DNA of 64,000 nucleotides, from positions 1 to 64,000 of the forward strand of contig JAFGDU010000097.1 in the NCBI GenBank assembly GCA_016931915.1, written 5' to 3'. Positions 8,849 through 17,823 of the stretch are shown piece by piece; position 1 is the stretch's first letter; every line of letters starts with the position of its first letter. The stretch is from Actinomycetota bacterium. Its GTDB lineage: Bacteria > Actinomycetota > Geothermincolia > Geothermincolales > RBG-13-55-18. The position numbers and the translations under genes are program-made. The notes under the pieces were generated by a model. It searched no databases. It was given only the letters and a program-made list of their open reading frames with translations, and was not told the origin of the DNA.

Positions 8849-9829
8849 TCACAGCTGATCCTCTTCCCATTCCGCCTGCGCTCTCTTCACGGCTGCGCGC
8901 AGCTCCGCCGCTTTCTCCTCGGGGACGGTGGTGTTGATGTGGGCCCATGCCCCGGTCTCGGAGGAGGCGCTGTACTTGAGCTTGTCGCGGCCGCGCATGG
9001 GTGGATAGAACTCGATGTGGAAATGGTAGTATGGGTAGTCCCCACCGTCCGTGGGGTCCTGGTGCATGCACATCATGTAGGGGAAGGTGAAGCCGAAGAG
9101 CAAGTCGTATCCTCCCGCGACGCTCTTCAATGCCCGGGCGAGGCCCCGCCTTTCCTCGCCGTTCATCTCCGTCAGGGACCCCAGGTGGCGATCGGGAGCG
9201 ACGATGACATCGTAGCCGTACTGGGCGAATGGAGGCACGAAGGCGGTGAACCCATCGCCCGCGTAGACCATGCGCGCTCCCGCTTCACGCTCGTGCTCCA
9301 GCAGGTCGCATACCAGGCAGCTGCCCCTTTCCCGCCAGTGCAGCAGGGACGAGTCCAGCTCCGCCTTGATCCTCAAGGGGATGAAGGGGTAGGCGTAGAT
9401 CTGACCGTGGGGATGGTGGATGGTGACTCCTACAGCCTCTCCACGATTCTCGAAGATGAAAACGTATTCTATGCCGGGGATATCGCCCAGCACCCGGTAG
9501 CGTTCCTCCCAGTGCCCCACCAGCCGGGTGACATGGTCAAGGGGCAGTTGCGGCAGGGTGATCTCGTGGTCGGGGGAGTACAGGGTAACCTCGCATTTGC
9601 CGAAACTGGGCCTCACCGGCAGGAGATCATCCTCCGCGATATCCGGCTCCGGGGGATCAAGGGTAAGGGATGGGAAGTCGTTGTCGTAGGCGAGGATGTC
9701 GTATTCATCGGGTACCATGCCCGAGCCGGGGCAGAAGGGGCAGCGTCCCTCGGGCAGGAGTGGCCTTTCCTGTCGGCGTGACGCCATCATGACCCAGGTA
9801 CGGAGAAACGGATCCCATCGCAGTTCCAT
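8849..9829 (-). CDS. galT: galactose-1-phosphate uridylyltransferase
   Basis: Exchanges UMP between UDP-glucose and galactose-1-phosphate. The protein, about 326 residues, has the N-terminal zinc-type pair CPFC, the active-site HHPHGQIYAYPF containing the His-Pro-His nucleophile motif, a second CLVC pair and the C-terminal half HQDPTDGGDYPYYHFHIEF of the duplicated HIT fold. The start is ATG 9829 (GTG 9832 is possible), preceded by aaggtgag. galT and galK lie in order on the minus strand; I see no galE in the window. Confidence 0.92.
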   Translation of the reverse strand: MELRWDPFLRTWVMMASRRQERPLLPEGRCPFCPGSGMVPDEYDILAYDNDFPSLTLDPPEPDIAEDDLLPVRPSFGKCEVTLYSPDHEITLPQLPLDHVTRLVGHWEERYRVLGDIPGIEYVFIFENRGEAVGVTIHHPHGQIYAYPFIPLRIKAELDSSLLHWRERGSCLVCDLLEHEREAGARMVYAGDGFTAFVPPFAQYGYDVIVAPDRHLGSLTEMNGEERRGLARALKSVAGGYDLLFGFTFPYMMCMHQDPTDGGDYPYYHFHIEFYPPMRGRDKLKYSASSETGAWAHINTTVPEEKAAELRAAVKRAQAEWEEDQL

Positions 9830-9872
9830 CACGGCTCACCTTCCGAAAACCGGAATCGTGCCATCGTCACTG

Positions 9873-9903
9873 ATTATAGAGGGGAGGGCGCATGCATGAC
9901 CAA
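9873..9903 (-). promoter_or_regulatory. possible galT promoter
   Basis: On the minus strand, a perfect TATAAT (9878-9873) preceded by TTGGTC (9903-9898) with a long 19-base spacer. It lies between sfsA and galT. The -10 box is convincing; the -35 box is weak. Confidence 0.4.
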
Positions 9904-9912
9904 CTCCCGGGG

Positions 9913-10605
9913 CTAAGCATCGAGCCGGATGGGAAGGCGCGTCTCGATGCTTATATTCCTGCCGCGCCAGGGAGCGAGATAGGCCAGGACCTCCACACCG
10001 GCAGCCGCGGCGCGCCGCAAGGTGGAGGCGAAGAGGGGGTCGGTGTCCTCCTTCGGCGCGAAGGCCTCGCCCCCCGGATGCTTGACCACCATCATCATGC
10101 AGGCGCGGTAACCCGCGGCCTTGGCCTTGATCAGCTCCTCCAGGTGGCGGGAGCCCCTGATGGTGGGGGCGTCGGGAAAGAGCGCCAGGCCTTCCACCAC
10201 CAGCGTGCATCCCTTGACCTCCACCAGGCATGGCGGGCCTCCGCACTCCAGGAGGAAGTCGAGCCTGCTGGCTCCGAAGCGTGGTTCCGCTTGCATGGAG
10301 CACCCCGCAGGGAACCCCTCCAGGCGTCCCTTCCGCAGCGCCTCGGCGAAGAGCAGGTTGGGCAGGCGGGAGTCGATGTTCACCCAGCCCTGCGGGCACT
10401 TTACCCCGATCACGTCCCAGGCGGTGCGCCTGCCGTGAGCCGGTGCCGCCCGCAGCCGCACCCTGGCGCCGGGGAGGAGCAGTTCCTTAAGCCTGCCCGG
10501 GTCTGGTACGTGGGCTTGCTCGTTTTTTCCATCCAGCTCTACGACGGCCAGGAAGCGGTTTGGCCGCTCGAGGAAAACCGCCTCGCTGTATTCTCCGATA
10601 TCCAT
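9913..10605 (-). CDS. sfsA: SfsA family protein
   Basis: A 230-residue SfsA homologue. The N-terminal OB-like part (RPNRFLAVVELDGK ... HVPDPGRLKELLLPGA) is followed by a PD-(D/E)XK nuclease-like core: FGASRLDFLLECGG, LVEVKGCTLVVEG, LALFPDAPTIRGSRHLEEL. The Asp-Glu-x-Lys arrangement (SRLDF ... VEVKG) is kept. In E. coli SfsA is linked to sugar fermentation and DNA binding, but its molecular role is poorly defined. It lies upstream of galT on the same strand with ~80 bp between. Confidence 0.9.
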   Translation of the reverse strand: MDIGEYSEAVFLERPNRFLAVVELDGKNEQAHVPDPGRLKELLLPGARVRLRAAPAHGRRTAWDVIGVKCPQGWVNIDSRLPNLLFAEALRKGRLEGFPAGCSMQAEPRFGASRLDFLLECGGPPCLVEVKGCTLVVEGLALFPDAPTIRGSRHLEELIKAKAAGYRACMMMVVKHPGGEAFAPKEDTDPLFASTLRRAAAAGVEVLAYLAPWRGRNISIETRLPIRLDA

Positions 10606-10679
10606 GGATCAACTACCTCGGCGATCATGTCCCGTACCTTCTCCGCCCTGGTGCCGATGGGGATAATGGTTCAACGTTG

Positions 10680-11267
10680 TCAACCCGGCTCTCCCGGCAG
10701 GAGCGAGGCTCCCTCGAAATAGATGGTGAAATCACCCCGGCAATGTCCGGTCTCGTGCATGATGCACTTCTCGATAACGGGTTCGATGGTGTAGGGAACC
10801 CCGAGGTTTTCCAGCCAGCACTGGATGCGGAACATGACGCCGCAGACGTATTCGTCTATGACCCCCAGTTGCTGCATCGCCTTGTATGCGAAGCATTCGC
10901 CGTCCTCCCATTCCCAGCGAAACACGTTGGGAGGATCGAAGGTGAAGCTCGCCCGCGAGTAGACCGATTCCGGGAGGATCATCTCCAGGGCGTCCTGCAT
11001 GAAGGCCTGCACCCCTTCGAAGGTCCGCAGGTCCGCGTCCTCCGCATGCAGGACCTTCCTCGCCCGGGCCATCTCGATGGCGGCAAGCGATTTTATCGCC
11101 TCGTGGTTGATGCGGTTCGCCTTCTCCATGCCCGAGTCGAGATAGGTATGGTAGAACCACATGCCGTCGTGGGTAAGCCAGCCTTTGCCCAGGAAATCCT
11201 TGAGCTCATCCGGCGGTACGTCCGCAAGCCTTCTCATGATCACACCTGATCCCTCTATGCCTGACAT
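10680..11267 (-). CDS. DUF6125-like cysteine/histidine-rich protein
   Basis: 195 residues, no signal peptide. GWLTHDGMWFYHTYLDSGME near the N-terminus and the C-terminal CIMHETGHCRGDFTIYFE, preceded by CGVMFRIQCWLENLG, resemble a family of ~200-residue proteins annotated DUF6125 in anaerobes, as I remember it. The clustered Cys and His suggest metal or cofactor binding, perhaps related to bacteriochlorophyll-reductase-like V4R folds. The function is not known. ATG 11267 is used here; ATG 11237 (MRRLADV) is an alternative. It is monocistronic as far as I can see. Confidence 0.7.
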   Translation of the reverse strand: MSGIEGSGVIMRRLADVPPDELKDFLGKGWLTHDGMWFYHTYLDSGMEKANRINHEAIKSLAAIEMARARKVLHAEDADLRTFEGVQAFMQDALEMILPESVYSRASFTFDPPNVFRWEWEDGECFAYKAMQQLGVIDEYVCGVMFRIQCWLENLGVPYTIEPVIEKCIMHETGHCRGDFTIYFEGASLLPGEPG

Positions 11268-11435
11268 CTTATTCTACCCTTCTCGCCGGGGGGTTGGTGT
11301 CCCGCGGGGCGAAACTGACCCACGGTCTGGGCAAACGCAAATACTACGATAAGAATGATAATATCTCAGTGACGCGAGAGGGTTGGGGATGCGGATGAGA
11401 GATGCCGGGTGAAATGCCCGGCAGGAAGAGGGGTA

Positions 11436-11906
11436 ATGGCGATGAAGGTGAAAGGTGTGGCGATCATCACGCGGACGCTGCGGGAAGGGAAGACATTCGA
11501 CGATTATCGCAAGGCCTGGTATCACACGCATGGCTTCGGGGTGCCGACGCAGATGCTCACGGTGGTCAATCTATATGATCCGCGCGAGATACTATCCATC
11601 GGGATCATGGAGCTGGACGATATAGAGCAGTTGCCGTCCGTATTGCACATAGACATCGAGGAGAGGCTGGCCAACCCTCTGGACGAGGTCGTCGAGGACA
11701 CCATCGTGCGGCAGTTCGGGATAGTCGCTTCCGAGGATGATTTCTCCGCGGCGGGGGAGATCCCCCCCAAGCCGATGACGGTAGCGGGAGAAGAGGTGGA
11801 GTATTCCGACATAGAAGGAATATTGGGCGTTGCGGCCGGCATGTTTACCGAGGCCGCCAGGGAGCGCGACAGGCGCAAACAGGAGAAAACATCAGATAAC
11901 AATTAA
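11436..11906 (+). CDS. conserved hypothetical protein (EthD/ferredoxin-like fold suspected)
   Basis: 156 residues from ATG 11436, which follows aagagggg. The sequence KVKGVAIITRTLREGKTFDDYRKAWYH resembles the first strand and helix of small dimeric alpha/beta-barrel (EthD- or NIPSNAP-like) proteins, but the rest is not diagnostic. Charged C-terminus, no membrane segment. A short hairpin (gccgggtgaaatgcccggc, 11404-11422) lies just before the ribosome binding site and could modulate translation. I do not recognise the function. Confidence 0.6.
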   Translation: MAMKVKGVAIITRTLREGKTFDDYRKAWYHTHGFGVPTQMLTVVNLYDPREILSIGIMELDDIEQLPSVLHIDIEERLANPLDEVVEDTIVRQFGIVASEDDFSAAGEIPPKPMTVAGEEVEYSDIEGILGVAAGMFTEAARERDRRKQEKTSDNN

Positions 11907-11922
11907 GAGAATATATCACTGC

Positions 11923-12070
11923 TTATTCAACCCTCCGGAACAGCGCTTCGATTCCCTCGACGACGAAATCGTCGAACTGGCTTGACTTATCCTTGAAGCA
12001 CGAAGGGTGTTTACCTATCAACTCGACATGCGATGTATGCAAGCTCTCCTCATACCCCGGTTTTCTTGTC
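11923..12070 (-). pseudogene. possible C-terminal remnant of an unidentified gene
   Basis: On the minus strand this stretch encodes GYEESLHTSHVELIGKHPSC followed by FKDKSSQFDDFVVEGIEALF, which looks like a genuine protein C-terminus rather than a shadow, ending in a stop at 11923. Upstream the frame runs antisense through the DUF1801 gene and loses protein-like character. No start or ribosome binding site belongs to it. It may be a decayed gene end; I cannot name the family. Confidence 0.25.
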
Positions 12071-12177
12071 CCCATTTGTCCCCATATATGACTACAGCTT
12101 ATCAAAGAGGAGATAATAACGATATTACAACGATGTTTGGTGGGGCGTGAAAAGAAAAGAGGCGGCAGCGCCCTACC

Positions 12178-12186
12178 TGCTATAAT
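12178..12186 (+). promoter_or_regulatory. extended -10 promoter of the DUF1801 gene
   Basis: A perfect extended -10 element, TGC-TATAAT (12178-12186), with no good -35 box. The ATG at 12194 lies seven bases after the -10 box, so the transcript should begin at or next to the start codon (leaderless). No Shine-Dalgarno sequence is present. Confidence 0.6.
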
Positions 12187-12193
12187 CATCGAT

Positions 12194-12550
12194 ATGGCAA
12201 GAGACGACCCCGAAATCGAGAACTTCATCTCCGACAGCCTGCTCCTCGACGAGGAGAAAGGCGAGATCATAACCTCGCTCCGGGAATTGGTCCTGGGAGC
12301 CTTTCCGCAAAGCGAAGAGAAGATCAAGTATGGCGGACTGGTCTTTATCGTCGACAACAGATTGTTCTGCGGTGTTTTCCCGAGAAAAGACCATGTGTCC
12401 ATGGAGTTCGACAACGGCGCACTGATGTCCGATCCGCATGGGCTGCTGGAGGGCGGCGGGAAACACAGGAGACACCTCAAGCTGAGCAGGCTTGAGGATA
12501 TCGAGGATAAGAAGGCGGGATATTACCTTCGTCAATCTTTCCTCGACTAG
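12194..12550 (+). CDS. DUF1801 (YdhG/SA1388-like) protein
   Basis: 118 residues. DDPEIENFISDSLLLDEEKG leads into LRELVLGAFPQSEEKIKYGGLVF and FCGVFPRKDHVSMEFDNGA, the pattern of DUF1801 proteins (small alpha/beta fold, 'iKyg.p.f' motif). C-terminal KLSRLEDIEDKKAGYYLRQ matches the usual 'lr..sl.di....v..ll' ending. Biochemical role unknown in the family. The start is set by the extended -10 promoter immediately upstream. Confidence 0.75.
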   Translation: MARDDPEIENFISDSLLLDEEKGEIITSLRELVLGAFPQSEEKIKYGGLVFIVDNRLFCGVFPRKDHVSMEFDNGALMSDPHGLLEGGGKHRRHLKLSRLEDIEDKKAGYYLRQSFLD

Positions 12551-12725
12551 CTGGAGATCTTCCTCACCCTCGTAGTCTTTCGCATGGTTGCTGACTGTGG
12601 AGTACTCCGTTTTACCGGGGATAATCCTGCCGGGTACGGCCTGAGACCTGGCGTCGAGTCCCGCGAAGTTGCTGGCCGTCCGGGATGCATATGGGTGATG
12701 GAAGGGTACTTTGCGTGGCAGCGGG

Positions 12726-15700
12726 TCACGAACACGGCAGGGAGAAGCGGAAGGCGGAGCCGCCGCCCCCACGCGGCTCATACCAGATGCGGCCGCCATG
12801 CGCTTCCACGATCTGCCTGGCCAGGTACAGGCCCAACCCCAGGCCGGGCGAGGAATGATACTGCGCTTCCTCGACCTGGTGGAAACGCTCGAATACCTTG
12901 TCGCGGTGCTCCGCGGGGACGCCGATGCCCCGGTCTAGCACCGAGACGATCAGCTCCCCCCCCGCCACCTCGGCGTCGAGCGTCACCTCGGAGTCGTCGG
13001 GGGAATACTTGGCCGCGTTATCGAGGAGGATGACCAGCAGGCTGTGGATCCTATCCATGTCCGCCTCGCACTCCATGGCGCCTGCGGGCAGATCACTGTT
13101 GAACATCCTCCCGGGCAGCTTCTGCCTCATCTCGCGCAGTACGCGTTCGAGCAGCGGCACGAGGTCAACGGGGCGCTTGAGGATCACGAAGCGTTCCCGT
13201 TCCGTCAGGGATACCTTGAGCAATCCCTCGACCATGTGGCTTATGCGCTCCGCGGACTGCCTGATGGCATCGATGACCTCCTGCCTGGTGAGCTCGTCCA
13301 TGTCGACGCCGTGCGACTCCAGCGTCTCGGTGAAGCCGGACAGAAGCGCCACGGGATGCCGCAACTCGTGGGAGGCGACGTCCACGAAATCGCGCAGGCT
13401 CTCGTTGAAGGCGTATCGTTCCTCCTCGATGCTTATCGCCCTGCCGAGCATAGCCAGGGTGTCCATCTCCACCTGCGAGTATTGCCGTTCCTCCCTGTCC
13501 AACATGTTGAAACACCCGATTTTATCGCCGTGCACCCTCACGGGGTAGAAGAGACAGGAACGAAAGCCGTGCTCGCGTACGTCGGGATCCTTTATAAAGA
13601 TGTCATGCGCTACTTCGTTGCAGGCTATGGGACCCGCCGCATCTCTGGACATGAGGTTGTAACAAAGGCAATCCTCGGTACATTCGAGGTGCCCGAAGCC
13701 CTCGTCTACGCCTGAGGACGAAAAGATGTAGAAACCACCTTTTTCGATCCTGCCGTACCTGGCCAGATCCGCCTCGAGGATGTCCCTGCCGGCCAGTACG
13801 AACCTCTTGATGTTCTCCAGGGGGTCGGTTCCGAGGCTGAGGAAGCACTCGTTCAGCTTTAACAGCCTCTCCTCGGCCCGCTTGCGGTCGGTGATGTCAA
13901 GTATGGTGAAAATGCCCGTGGGCCTGCTATCCCCCAGGTCGAGGGGGGTGGAACTGATCAGAACGTTCATGACCGTTCCGTCCTTGCGCAGCCAGCGCGA
14001 CTCCAGCGAAGCCGTCTCTATCCTGCCCTCCTCGTATAGCTTCCTGCCCACCTCCGCGAAGTCGTCCTCGCTCGCATATAGCATCCCGGTGTTCTTCCCG
14101 ACGAGCTCGTTTCGGGAGTAACCGAGCATGTCGCAGATACGTTCGTTCACGTCCAGTATCACCCGTTGAGGCGAGACCACGCCGATGCCCACCGGGGCGA
14201 CGAGAAAGATGCTCTTCAGCTTCTCCTCGCTCTCGCGCAGGGCTTGCTCCGCTATTTTACGGTCGGTGATGTCCCTGCTTATGCCCAGGAAACCCACGGG
14301 CCTTCCCTCGGCGTTCCTGACCAGGGAGGCGACGACCTCGGCGTAGAAGTGGGCCCCGTCCCTGCGCAGCATTACATACTCCCCCCGGGTCGCCCGCTGC
14401 TCGGCATAGCTCCGGTCGCTCATGACCTCCCTGACTCTTACCCGTTCCTTTGGGGCGAAGAAATCCAGGAGGTGCTTCCCCAACATCTCCTCCTCGTCCT
14501 TGTAACCGTAAAGCGCTACGCCCGATCGATTGATCATCAGCAGCTTTGCATCCAGACCCGTCATGATAATGCAGTCCGGCGAGGTCTCGACCAGGGAGCG
14601 GTAGCGCTCCTCGCTGTCCCGCAATGCCAGCTCCGCCCTCTTACGCTCGGTGATATCCCTGGTAACGCTGATAAAGCCTATGGGATCTCCCTGCGCGTTT
14701 CTGAGCAGCCTGGAGTTGCTCTCGCTGATGAAGCGGGACCCGTCCGGTCTGATCGAGGTTAACTCGATGGGAGTCTCCAGCAGATCCACCTGTTCCCGCA
14801 GGGGCTCTCTCGCCTTTGGTATCTCCTCGGGAACCATGAATTCCACGAAGCTCTTTCCCACCATCTGCGAGGGGTCACTGCACCTGAAGAGCCTCAAACC
14901 GGAACGGTTGACCATCAGGATCTTTCCCTCCAGATCCGCCATGATGATGCAGTCTGGCGAGGTCTCCACCAGGGAGCGGTAGCGCTCCTCGCTTTCCCGC
15001 ATGGCTGCTTCGGCCTTCTTGCGGTCGGTGATGTCCCGGGCGTTCACAACGATACCGCGCACCACCGGATCGTCGATCAGGTTGGTGGCTATCGCCTCCT
15101 GCCAGTGCCAGGATCCGTCCCTGTGCTGCCAGCGGTATTCGACTACGTCCGTATGGCCCGGCTGCCGCAATCCCCTGGCGAACGCCTCCATCACTCTGGG
15201 CAGATCGTCGGGGTGGAAGAACTGGAAGGCGTCCTCGCCCAGCCGTTCCTCCTGTTTGAATCCGGAGATCCTTTCCAGAGAAGGGCTCAAATAGCCCATG
15301 GTCCCGTCCTCCTTCAGCACGGCGATGATGTCGTAGGCGTTCTCGATCAGGGCCCGGAAATACCTCTCGCTGCGGTGCAGCTCCTCCCCCAGTTGCATGC
15401 GGTCGGTGATGTCGCGGCTGTTCAAGACTATGCCCTTGACCGCCGCATCTTGCAGCAGGTTGGTCGCTATTGTCTCGTGATAATGATAGGAACCGTCCCT
15501 GTGCCTGAAGCGCACTACGATATCCTGCGGCTTGCCCGGGTTTTCAAGCACCCGATCCAGCAGTTCCCTGGAGGTCGGGATATCGTCGGGATGAACGTAA
15601 TCCAGGATGCTGTTGCCGTAGATCTCCTCCGGCGTATAGCCGGTTATGCGTCCGGCTGAAATACTGCCCCAGCGGATGGTTAGATCTTCGTTGAGGATGT

Positions 15701-16709
15701 CGATCATGTCCGGCGCGTTCCTGATGAGCGAACGGTAATAGCTCTGGCTGCTGCGCAGGTACTCCGCGGCCTCCCCCAATTCCCTGGTGCGCTCCTCGAC
15801 CAGTTCCTCCAGGTGGTCGCGGTGCCTGGCCAGCTCCTCCTCGGCCTGTTTGCGCTTGCTTATATCTGACATCACGCCGGTAGTGCCGATAAGTTCGCCG
15901 TTCTTGAACAGCGGCCGGCTGGACGTCCTGACGTGGATCTGCCCACCTTCTTTATCGAGGACGCGGAATTCGAGGGGCTCCTGCTGCCCATCCAGGGTAC
16001 GCTCGAGGCTGGCGAGCAGCACCGGCACGTCGTCGGGGTGGACGAGATGAGTAAAGGGCCAGCCGATGACCTCTTCAGCTTTATGGTGAGTTATACTCTC
16101 GATCATGGGGCTGATATAGGAGAAGCGGCCTAAAGGATCGAGGGTAAAGACCACGTCGTTCAGGTTCTCCACCAGGTTGCGGTACTTCTGCTGCGATTCC
16201 CGCAGCTCTTCATCGGCTTGCTTCCTCTCGGTGATGTCGCGGCAGAAGGTTATATAGTATGTCCGCTCGCCCGACTCGAAGGCGGAGATCGAAACCTCCA
16301 CGGGGAATTCCCCGCCGTTTTTTCTCAGCGCCTGGAACTCTCTTACCGTGCCCAGCATGCCCTTCATGCCCGTGGTGCTATGGGCCGCGAATGCCCTGCT
16401 GGAATAATCGCGAAAGCGTTCTGGTATCAACGTTTCGTGCAGGTGTCTGCCGACGACCTCATCCGCGCTCTGCCCGAACAGGTGTTCTCCCGTCTGGTTG
16501 ATGTAGATGACGGACCCTTGTTCGTCCAGGACCAGGATGGCGTCGTTGGCGCTGTCCGCCATGGAGCGGAACAGGTCCTCGCCGTGACTCAGCTCCTCGG
16601 CGAGCCTCTTGTAGACGCTCTGCGTTGATTCCAGCTCATTCTTGCGCCGGCGTAATTCCGCCAGTTCTTCCTTGAGCCTGGCCGCATCCTTACCGGTCTT
16701 TCCAACCAC
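12726..16709 (-). CDS. hybrid-length sensor histidine kinase with seven PAS domains and a GAF domain
   Basis: 1327 residues, no membrane helix, hence cytoplasmic. A short coiled coil (1-45) is followed by seven PAS/PAC units at roughly 45-165, 166-290, 316-440, 441-565, 566-690, 691-815 and 816-935, most ending in a 'DITDRK/ERK.AE' PAC signature. A GAF domain covers about 940-1095. The HisKA domain has SHELRHPV with phospho-acceptor His1114. The HATPase has LLDNAAKYSPDD, DRGIGV and GLGLGLYLA. PAS units 5 and 6 are near-duplicates (RYRSLVETSPDCIIM in both). The start is GTG 16709 with ggagga upstream. There is no receiver domain and no response regulator next to it. Confidence 0.9.
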   Translation of the reverse strand: MVGKTGKDAARLKEELAELRRRKNELESTQSVYKRLAEELSHGEDLFRSMADSANDAILVLDEQGSVIYINQTGEHLFGQSADEVVGRHLHETLIPERFRDYSSRAFAAHSTTGMKGMLGTVREFQALRKNGGEFPVEVSISAFESGERTYYITFCRDITERKQADEELRESQQKYRNLVENLNDVVFTLDPLGRFSYISPMIESITHHKAEEVIGWPFTHLVHPDDVPVLLASLERTLDGQQEPLEFRVLDKEGGQIHVRTSSRPLFKNGELIGTTGVMSDISKRKQAEEELARHRDHLEELVEERTRELGEAAEYLRSSQSYYRSLIRNAPDMIDILNEDLTIRWGSISAGRITGYTPEEIYGNSILDYVHPDDIPTSRELLDRVLENPGKPQDIVVRFRHRDGSYHYHETIATNLLQDAAVKGIVLNSRDITDRMQLGEELHRSERYFRALIENAYDIIAVLKEDGTMGYLSPSLERISGFKQEERLGEDAFQFFHPDDLPRVMEAFARGLRQPGHTDVVEYRWQHRDGSWHWQEAIATNLIDDPVVRGIVVNARDITDRKKAEAAMRESEERYRSLVETSPDCIIMADLEGKILMVNRSGLRLFRCSDPSQMVGKSFVEFMVPEEIPKAREPLREQVDLLETPIELTSIRPDGSRFISESNSRLLRNAQGDPIGFISVTRDITERKRAELALRDSEERYRSLVETSPDCIIMTGLDAKLLMINRSGVALYGYKDEEEMLGKHLLDFFAPKERVRVREVMSDRSYAEQRATRGEYVMLRRDGAHFYAEVVASLVRNAEGRPVGFLGISRDITDRKIAEQALRESEEKLKSIFLVAPVGIGVVSPQRVILDVNERICDMLGYSRNELVGKNTGMLYASEDDFAEVGRKLYEEGRIETASLESRWLRKDGTVMNVLISSTPLDLGDSRPTGIFTILDITDRKRAEERLLKLNECFLSLGTDPLENIKRFVLAGRDILEADLARYGRIEKGGFYIFSSSGVDEGFGHLECTEDCLCYNLMSRDAAGPIACNEVAHDIFIKDPDVREHGFRSCLFYPVRVHGDKIGCFNMLDREERQYSQVEMDTLAMLGRAISIEEERYAFNESLRDFVDVASHELRHPVALLSGFTETLESHGVDMDELTRQEVIDAIRQSAERISHMVEGLLKVSLTERERFVILKRPVDLVPLLERVLREMRQKLPGRMFNSDLPAGAMECEADMDRIHSLLVILLDNAAKYSPDDSEVTLDAEVAGGELIVSVLDRGIGVPAEHRDKVFERFHQVEEAQYHSSPGLGLGLYLARQIVEAHGGRIWYEPRGGGGSAFRFSLPCS

Positions 16710-16929
16710 GCTCTATCCTCCGGTACCCCTATGCAACGGTATCAGTCGATGGAAGAAGCCGCGTGTCGCTGCATACTGCAAGGGTTGTGGCTCAAGCTGA
16801 AGCTTGAACTGCTTAACTGCCTTGTCCAGATAAAACCAAGTTCCTCCCGTTTATATTATTCCCACTTACTAAAATAACAATCCTTTGCGCTCGCGGGAAT
16901 ATCAACCGTATGCTCGCGGGGATCCGCCC

Positions 16930-17586
16930 TTAGCGCTCGGAGCTCTCCTCCCTGCGGAGTATGCGATCGAGAACCCTGTTGATGGGGATGAGGGCGAGGT
17001 AGAAGTACTGCGAGGCGGGTATGTTGAGGAAGGCTATCGCGATGGACAAGCCGAATACGAGGGCTATGCTTAGATAGACGAGCAGCAGGTGCTTCTTTAT
17101 AGCGGGGGTCACAGACTCGACCACCAGGCCATTGCGGTAGCTCGCATACCACCACAAGAAGCCGAGACAAAGGGCCACGACAAGTACGTTGATGTCGTAG
17201 AAGACCGCAGCGAGCACACTGCTGCCGTATTCGCTCATGAGGTCGGTGGAGAAGGGGAGCAGCACGATAAACATGAGCAGAAAAAGGTTTATCCATAACA
17301 GGCCGGGCGTCGCACGCCTGATCATGGCGAACATGCCGTGATGGTTTATCCAGAAAGCGCCGATGATGACGAAGCTGATGAAGAAGCCCATGAACTTTGG
17401 CCACAGATCGACGAGTTCCTGCCTAAGTTGAGAGATATCGGACACCTCCGGGACGACGATGGTCAGGATGAGCAGGGTGATGGCCACCGCGAAGACAGCG
17501 TCGCTGAAGCCCACCAGGCGTTCCACCCCGAGCGTTTCCCTGCCACCATCTTCATTTCCCGTGTGCGGTGGTTCTTGCAAGGGCAT
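16930..17586 (-). CDS. TMEM175-like (DUF1211) potassium channel protein
   Basis: 218 residues, six predicted membrane helices. The first helix carries the family hallmark RLVGFSDAVFAVAITLL with the F-S-D motif at residues 27-29, which forms part of the ion path in bacterial TMEM175 channels. FISFVIIGAFWINHH in helix 3 is also typical. Bacterial homologues are tetrameric K+-permeable channels of the inner membrane. The start ATG 17586 is chosen because ggagg lies directly upstream. The frame stays open far upstream but contains no family sequence there. It is a single gene. Confidence 0.85.
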   Translation of the reverse strand: MPLQEPPHTGNEDGGRETLGVERLVGFSDAVFAVAITLLILTIVVPEVSDISQLRQELVDLWPKFMGFFISFVIIGAFWINHHGMFAMIRRATPGLLWINLFLLMFIVLLPFSTDLMSEYGSSVLAAVFYDINVLVVALCLGFLWWYASYRNGLVVESVTPAIKKHLLLVYLSIALVFGLSIAIAFLNIPASQYFYLALIPINRVLDRILRREESSER

Positions 17587-17823
17587 CTTGCCTCCGTATC
17601 CTGTCTTCGACTGCGCTTGCGGTGCGGCCGTTTCATAACTTCGCCGCGGGGTGTTTATAACCCTGCAGACGGCCTGCGGAGCCAGGGAATGAGTGACCGG
17701 AAACCCTGATGAAAACCGGAAAAACGCTGCTGTGACGGGGCGTCCGACCGGGTGCGATGGTGCCGCGCAGACCCCCTGTGATAAATTGATATAGTCCTGC
17801 GGCGGTGGAAAGCGGGTGTTGCT

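Noticed and set aside
11923-12480. 185-codon minus-strand frame as a complete gene
   Set aside because: Most of it is the antisense of the DUF1801 gene; only the last ~45 codons look protein-like, so only a remnant is listed.
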